A stretch of DNA of 64,000 bases from Serratia liquefaciens. GTDB taxonomy: Bacteria > Pseudomonadota > Gammaproteobacteria > Enterobacterales > Enterobacteriaceae. The DNA lies in assembly GCA_012719855.1 (NCBI GenBank), contig JAAXZN010000059.1, positions 62,001 through 126,000 of the forward strand, given 5' to 3'. The notes under the pieces are model-generated. The model did not search any database. It saw only the letters and a list, made by a program, of their open reading frames with translations, and was not told the origin of the DNA. Position 1 is the stretch's first letter. Each line of letters starts with the position of its first letter. Shown one piece after another: positions 61,875 to 64,000 of this stretch. Both the position numbers and the translations under genes were made by a program.

Positions 61875-61956
61875 CAGTGCCGATAACTTTTCGGCACTGG
61901 CAGGCAAGGTGAAGAGAGTTGTCGATTGGAACACTGCCCATGAGTTTTATGGGCAG
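61875..61956. terminator. Two hairpins between convergent genes
   Basis: CAGTGCCGA/TCGGCACTG (61875-61883 with 61891-61899) and CTGCCCAT/ATGGGCAG (61934-61941 with 61949-61956) lie between kinase C and the Spt-like gene. Each likely ends one transcript, although T runs are weak. Confidence 0.55.
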
Positions 61957-61967
61957 CGGGAAAGGCA

Positions 61968-63140
61968 TTATTTTTTCAGCGCGGCAAAAGCGCCAATGAT
62001 CTTATCAATCTCTTCTTCACTGTGCGCGGCGTTAACGCTGCATCGCAGGAGCGTTATGCCGGCCGGCGCTGCCGGGGGTAACACGAGATTGACATAAACA
62101 CCTTTGGCGATCAGGTCGCGCCAGAAATGCAAACCCTCTTCTTTTGAGCCAATCATCACCGGCACCACCGGACTGATGCGCGGCCCCAGTTGGTAGCCCA
62201 GCTTAGCCAGCCCCTGATAGAGCCGATGCGCGTTGCTCCAGAGTTTTTTCCGCAGCTCAGGATGTTGCGCGATCTTTTTCAAAGAAGCGCGCACCGAAGC
62301 GATACTGGATGGCGAAGGCGAAGCGGTAAAAATATAAGGGCGGCTGCTGTAGCGCAGCACCTCCATGTCTTTGCCACCCACGGCAAAGCCGCCGATAGAG
62401 GCCAGGCTTTTACTGAACGTGCCCAGAATAATATCAACGTCTTGCTCAACGCCCAGCTCTTCAGCCAGACCCCGCCCGTGAGTACCCATTACGCCGAATG
62501 AATGAGCTTCGTCTACCAGCAAATAGCCGCCGAGCCGCCGTTTGATGTCGACGATTTCAACCAGCGGAGCCACGTCGCCCAGCATGCTGTAAATGCCTTC
62601 GACGATAATGATCGCCTCTCGGGCTCGTTCGCCAAGGCGCACCATGCGACGTTCCAGATCTTTGGCATCGTTGTGGCGGAAGCGAATGATTTCAGCGCCG
62701 CCCAGGGCGCAGGCATCATAAATACTCGCGTGGCTGTCCGCGTCGATCAGCACGACCGAGCCGGGGGTTGCCAGAGTACTGATGACCGCCAGGTTCGCGG
62801 TATAGCCGGTGGAAAAGACGATGGCGGTAGGGCGATCAAAGAAGGCCATCAGCTCTTGCTCTAACTGCAAGTGAGAGCCGTAGCTGCCGTTCGCCATGCG
62901 TGAGCCCGTTGTGCCGGTACCCTGTGCGGCCAAGGCCGCCTGACCCTCGGCAATAGCCTGCGCATCGAAGGTCAGGCCCAGGTAGTTATTGGTCCCCGCC
63001 AGAACAATTTTCTGATTGCCAATACGCCCTTCGGTTGCCGAGTAAACCTCGTCGATGCAGGTGCCAAAGGGGTTCAGGCCATCGGCCTGGAATTGCTTAC
63101 GATCGTTGGTAAGCCGCGAAAATTTATCATAAAGACCCAT
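61968..63140 (-). CDS. Serine palmitoyltransferase-like alpha-oxoamine synthase
   Basis: A 390-residue PLP enzyme of the alpha-oxoamine synthase family, which condenses an amino acid with an acyl thioester and releases CO2. Visible residues: H138 in DADSHASIYD, D210 and H213 in LLVDEAHSFGVMG, and PLP lysine K244 in ILGTFSKSLASIGGF. TFSKS with a following GG fits bacterial serine palmitoyltransferases better than KBL (GKALGG) or BioF (FGKA). The ATG at 63140 lies inside the acyl carrier protein gene (14-base overlap), so the acyl donor is likely that carrier. Product would be a 3-keto-sphingoid base, or an aminoketone if another amino acid is used. Confidence 0.82.
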   Translation of the reverse strand: MGLYDKFSRLTNDRKQFQADGLNPFGTCIDEVYSATEGRIGNQKIVLAGTNNYLGLTFDAQAIAEGQAALAAQGTGTTGSRMANGSYGSHLQLEQELMAFFDRPTAIVFSTGYTANLAVISTLATPGSVVLIDADSHASIYDACALGGAEIIRFRHNDAKDLERRMVRLGERAREAIIIVEGIYSMLGDVAPLVEIVDIKRRLGGYLLVDEAHSFGVMGTHGRGLAEELGVEQDVDIILGTFSKSLASIGGFAVGGKDMEVLRYSSRPYIFTASPSPSSIASVRASLKKIAQHPELRKKLWSNAHRLYQGLAKLGYQLGPRISPVVPVMIGSKEEGLHFWRDLIAKGVYVNLVLPPAAPAGITLLRCSVNAAHSEEEIDKIIGAFAALKK

Positions 63141-63387
63141 TGGTTTTCTCCAGGCGAGGGAGTAGAGCGTCAAGCAGCTGCTCTGGCGTTCTGACATCAA
63201 GCAATATATTGATAGGAATAGAAATATCGAATTCGTCTTCTAACATCATCAGCAGATCCAGGACTCTGATGGACTCCAGGCCAAGATCGTTGACGAGATC
63301 GCTATCAGGTTTGATTTCTAACCCGCCTTCGACCAGACCTTGCAGGCAAGTCAGAATATAATTCATTACAGCGTCGCGATTTCGCAT
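63127..63387 (-). CDS. Acyl carrier protein
   Basis: An 86-residue acyl carrier protein with the phosphopantetheine attachment serine S39 in DLGLESIRVLDLL, and an acidic helix II-III region (MMLEDEFDISIPINILLDVR). A start at residue 8 (63366) is possible and neither has a good ribosome site. It overlaps the Spt-like gene, whose ATG lies within its last codons. Dedicated carriers beside Spt and CerR-like genes are known in bacterial ceramide synthesis loci; it probably delivers the long-chain acyl group. Confidence 0.88.
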   Translation of the reverse strand: MRNRDAVMNYILTCLQGLVEGGLEIKPDSDLVNDLGLESIRVLDLLMMLEDEFDISIPINILLDVRTPEQLLDALLPRLEKTNGSL

Positions 63388-63418
63388 AAGAATTTTGGCA
63401 AACCTCTAATGTAGATAA

Positions 63419-64000
63419 TTAAAATAAACCTTCACGCAGTGCGCGCTTCAAACTGACCTTGGGGACCCAATGAATATTCTCGGACAGGCTTCGATTGTTT
63501 GCAGACCAGTCCGGATAGGTTAATTCCCGTATTTTGTTGTGGGTCAGCATCGGTTCTTTCTTGGTCAAGCGGCTCAGCAACATGCTGCCGTCGGCCAAAA
63601 TTTTCAGCAGGGGCAGCGGGATCCCCACCAGCCGCACCGGGCCATTGCGCACGGTGGTCCCTATTTCCCGTAACCGCTGCCAGCTATAACCGCCGGCAAC
63701 CCCGTCGCAAAGTTCATAGGTTTGCGTCTGCGGGCCAGGGGCCAATAGCCACTGGCTCACGGCTTCGGCTAAATCGCTCACATGGAGGAACGTCAGCTTT
63801 GCTTCTGCTGCGCCCAGTCGTGGAAGCACGCCGCGCAGCAGCCAGCTAAATATCGGCTTAAGCTCTTTATCGCCGGGCCCGTAAACCGCGGTGGGGCGAA
63901 AGATGCCCAGTGAGATATCCGCAGCCATGGCGGTTAGCCGTTGTTCAGCAACATGTTTGGAATTGGCATACCAGGACAGCTCAGGATGGCGAGCGGCAAG
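63419..64000 (-). CDS. NAD-dependent epimerase/dehydratase-family SDR, C-terminal part (CerR-like?)
   Basis: The 5' end is outside the window; 193 codons are present, open to the window edge. Upstream of an internal ATG at 63928 the frame continues with PELSWYANSKHVAEQRL, which contains the catalytic YxxxK of extended SDRs, so the gene does not start at that ATG. Next come GIFRPTAVYGPGDKELKPIF and FLHVSDLAEAVSQWLLA, as in 3-beta-hydroxysteroid dehydrogenase/epimerase relatives. The ACP gene starts 31 bases after its stop. In bacterial ceramide loci such an SDR (CerR) reduces the ketosphingoid or ketoceramide. A sugar-nucleotide epimerase is the alternative. The Rossmann motif cannot be seen. 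Confidence 0.78.
   Translation of the reverse strand, partial: LAARHPELSWYANSKHVAEQRLTAMAADISLGIFRPTAVYGPGDKELKPIFSWLLRGVLPRLGAAEAKLTFLHVSDLAEAVSQWLLAPGPQTQTYELCDGVAGGYSWQRLREIGTTVRNGPVRLVGIPLPLLKILADGSMLLSRLTKKEPMLTHNKIRELTYPDWSANNRSLSENIHWVPKVSLKRALREGLF

Noticed and set aside
1..64000. CRISPR arrays, insertion sequences, prophage structural genes, rRNA
   Set aside because: No regularly spaced repeats, transposase, terminase, capsid or rRNA sequence was seen anywhere in the window.

Overview
The window looks like chromosome from a GC-rich member of the Enterobacterales, most probably Serratia. This is inferred from gene content: nac next to tRNA-Asn, amn, mtfA beside a second tRNA-Asn and tRNA-Ser(CGA), opgB, and a standalone FepA-type receptor. 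Most genes are GC-rich core or lineage-core genes. They are interrupted by accessory stretches that are visibly more AT-rich.

Layout. 1-5.2 kb: end of a GNAT acetyltransferase, a small DMT-family membrane protein, a catecholate siderophore receptor with a Fur box, and an NmrA-type reductase divergent from a LysR regulator. 5.2-8.5 kb: a divergent MqsR/MqsA-like toxin-antitoxin pair and the mesX-mesD folate-independent methionine synthase pair. 8.95-14.6 kb: an accessory islet at tRNA-Asn. It has an intact PemI/PemK (ChpS/ChpB-like) pair, a 63-bp direct repeat containing the tRNA 3' end, one huge STAND ATPase with a C-terminal PD-(D/E)XK nuclease, a decayed PemK remnant, the second repeat copy and the tRNA. 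14.7-24.1 kb: nac with a sigma-54 promoter and NtrC sites, then a two-component system divergent from a tripartite RND efflux operon. 24.1-36.8 kb: bestrophin-like yneE, amn, opgB, an orphan solute-binding protein, the TPP-riboswitch-controlled tenA-thiZXY operon, a luciferase-like oxidoreductase, a GlxA-type regulator and a GAPDH paralogue. 37-43.6 kb: an AfuABC-like ABC importer with an inositol-monophosphatase-family enzyme, divergent from its LacI-type repressor, with two matching operators. 43.6-46.2 kb: restriction-modification debris (hsdS tail, DUF1016 nuclease with two amber codons), a thymidylate-kinase-like gene and a second tRNA-Asn. 46.2-53.7 kb: mtfA, tRNA-Ser, an AraC regulator, a DUF1254 protein, a class A acid phosphatase and two outer-membrane barrel proteins.

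53.8-64 kb is the most intriguing stretch. It has a second LptF/LptG-type permease pair, a YtfJ protein, a possible CHAD-like protein, a flippase, three paralogous P-loop kinases with an unusual hydrophobic segment, and then a serine-palmitoyltransferase-like enzyme, an acyl carrier protein and an SDR running off the window edge. The last three resemble the Spt-ACP-CerR part of bacterial (dihydro)ceramide synthesis. My working hypothesis is one locus that makes, phosphorylates or decorates, and exports an unusual lipid. The defence-like islet at 9.6-14.5 kb is the second main candidate for an undescribed system.
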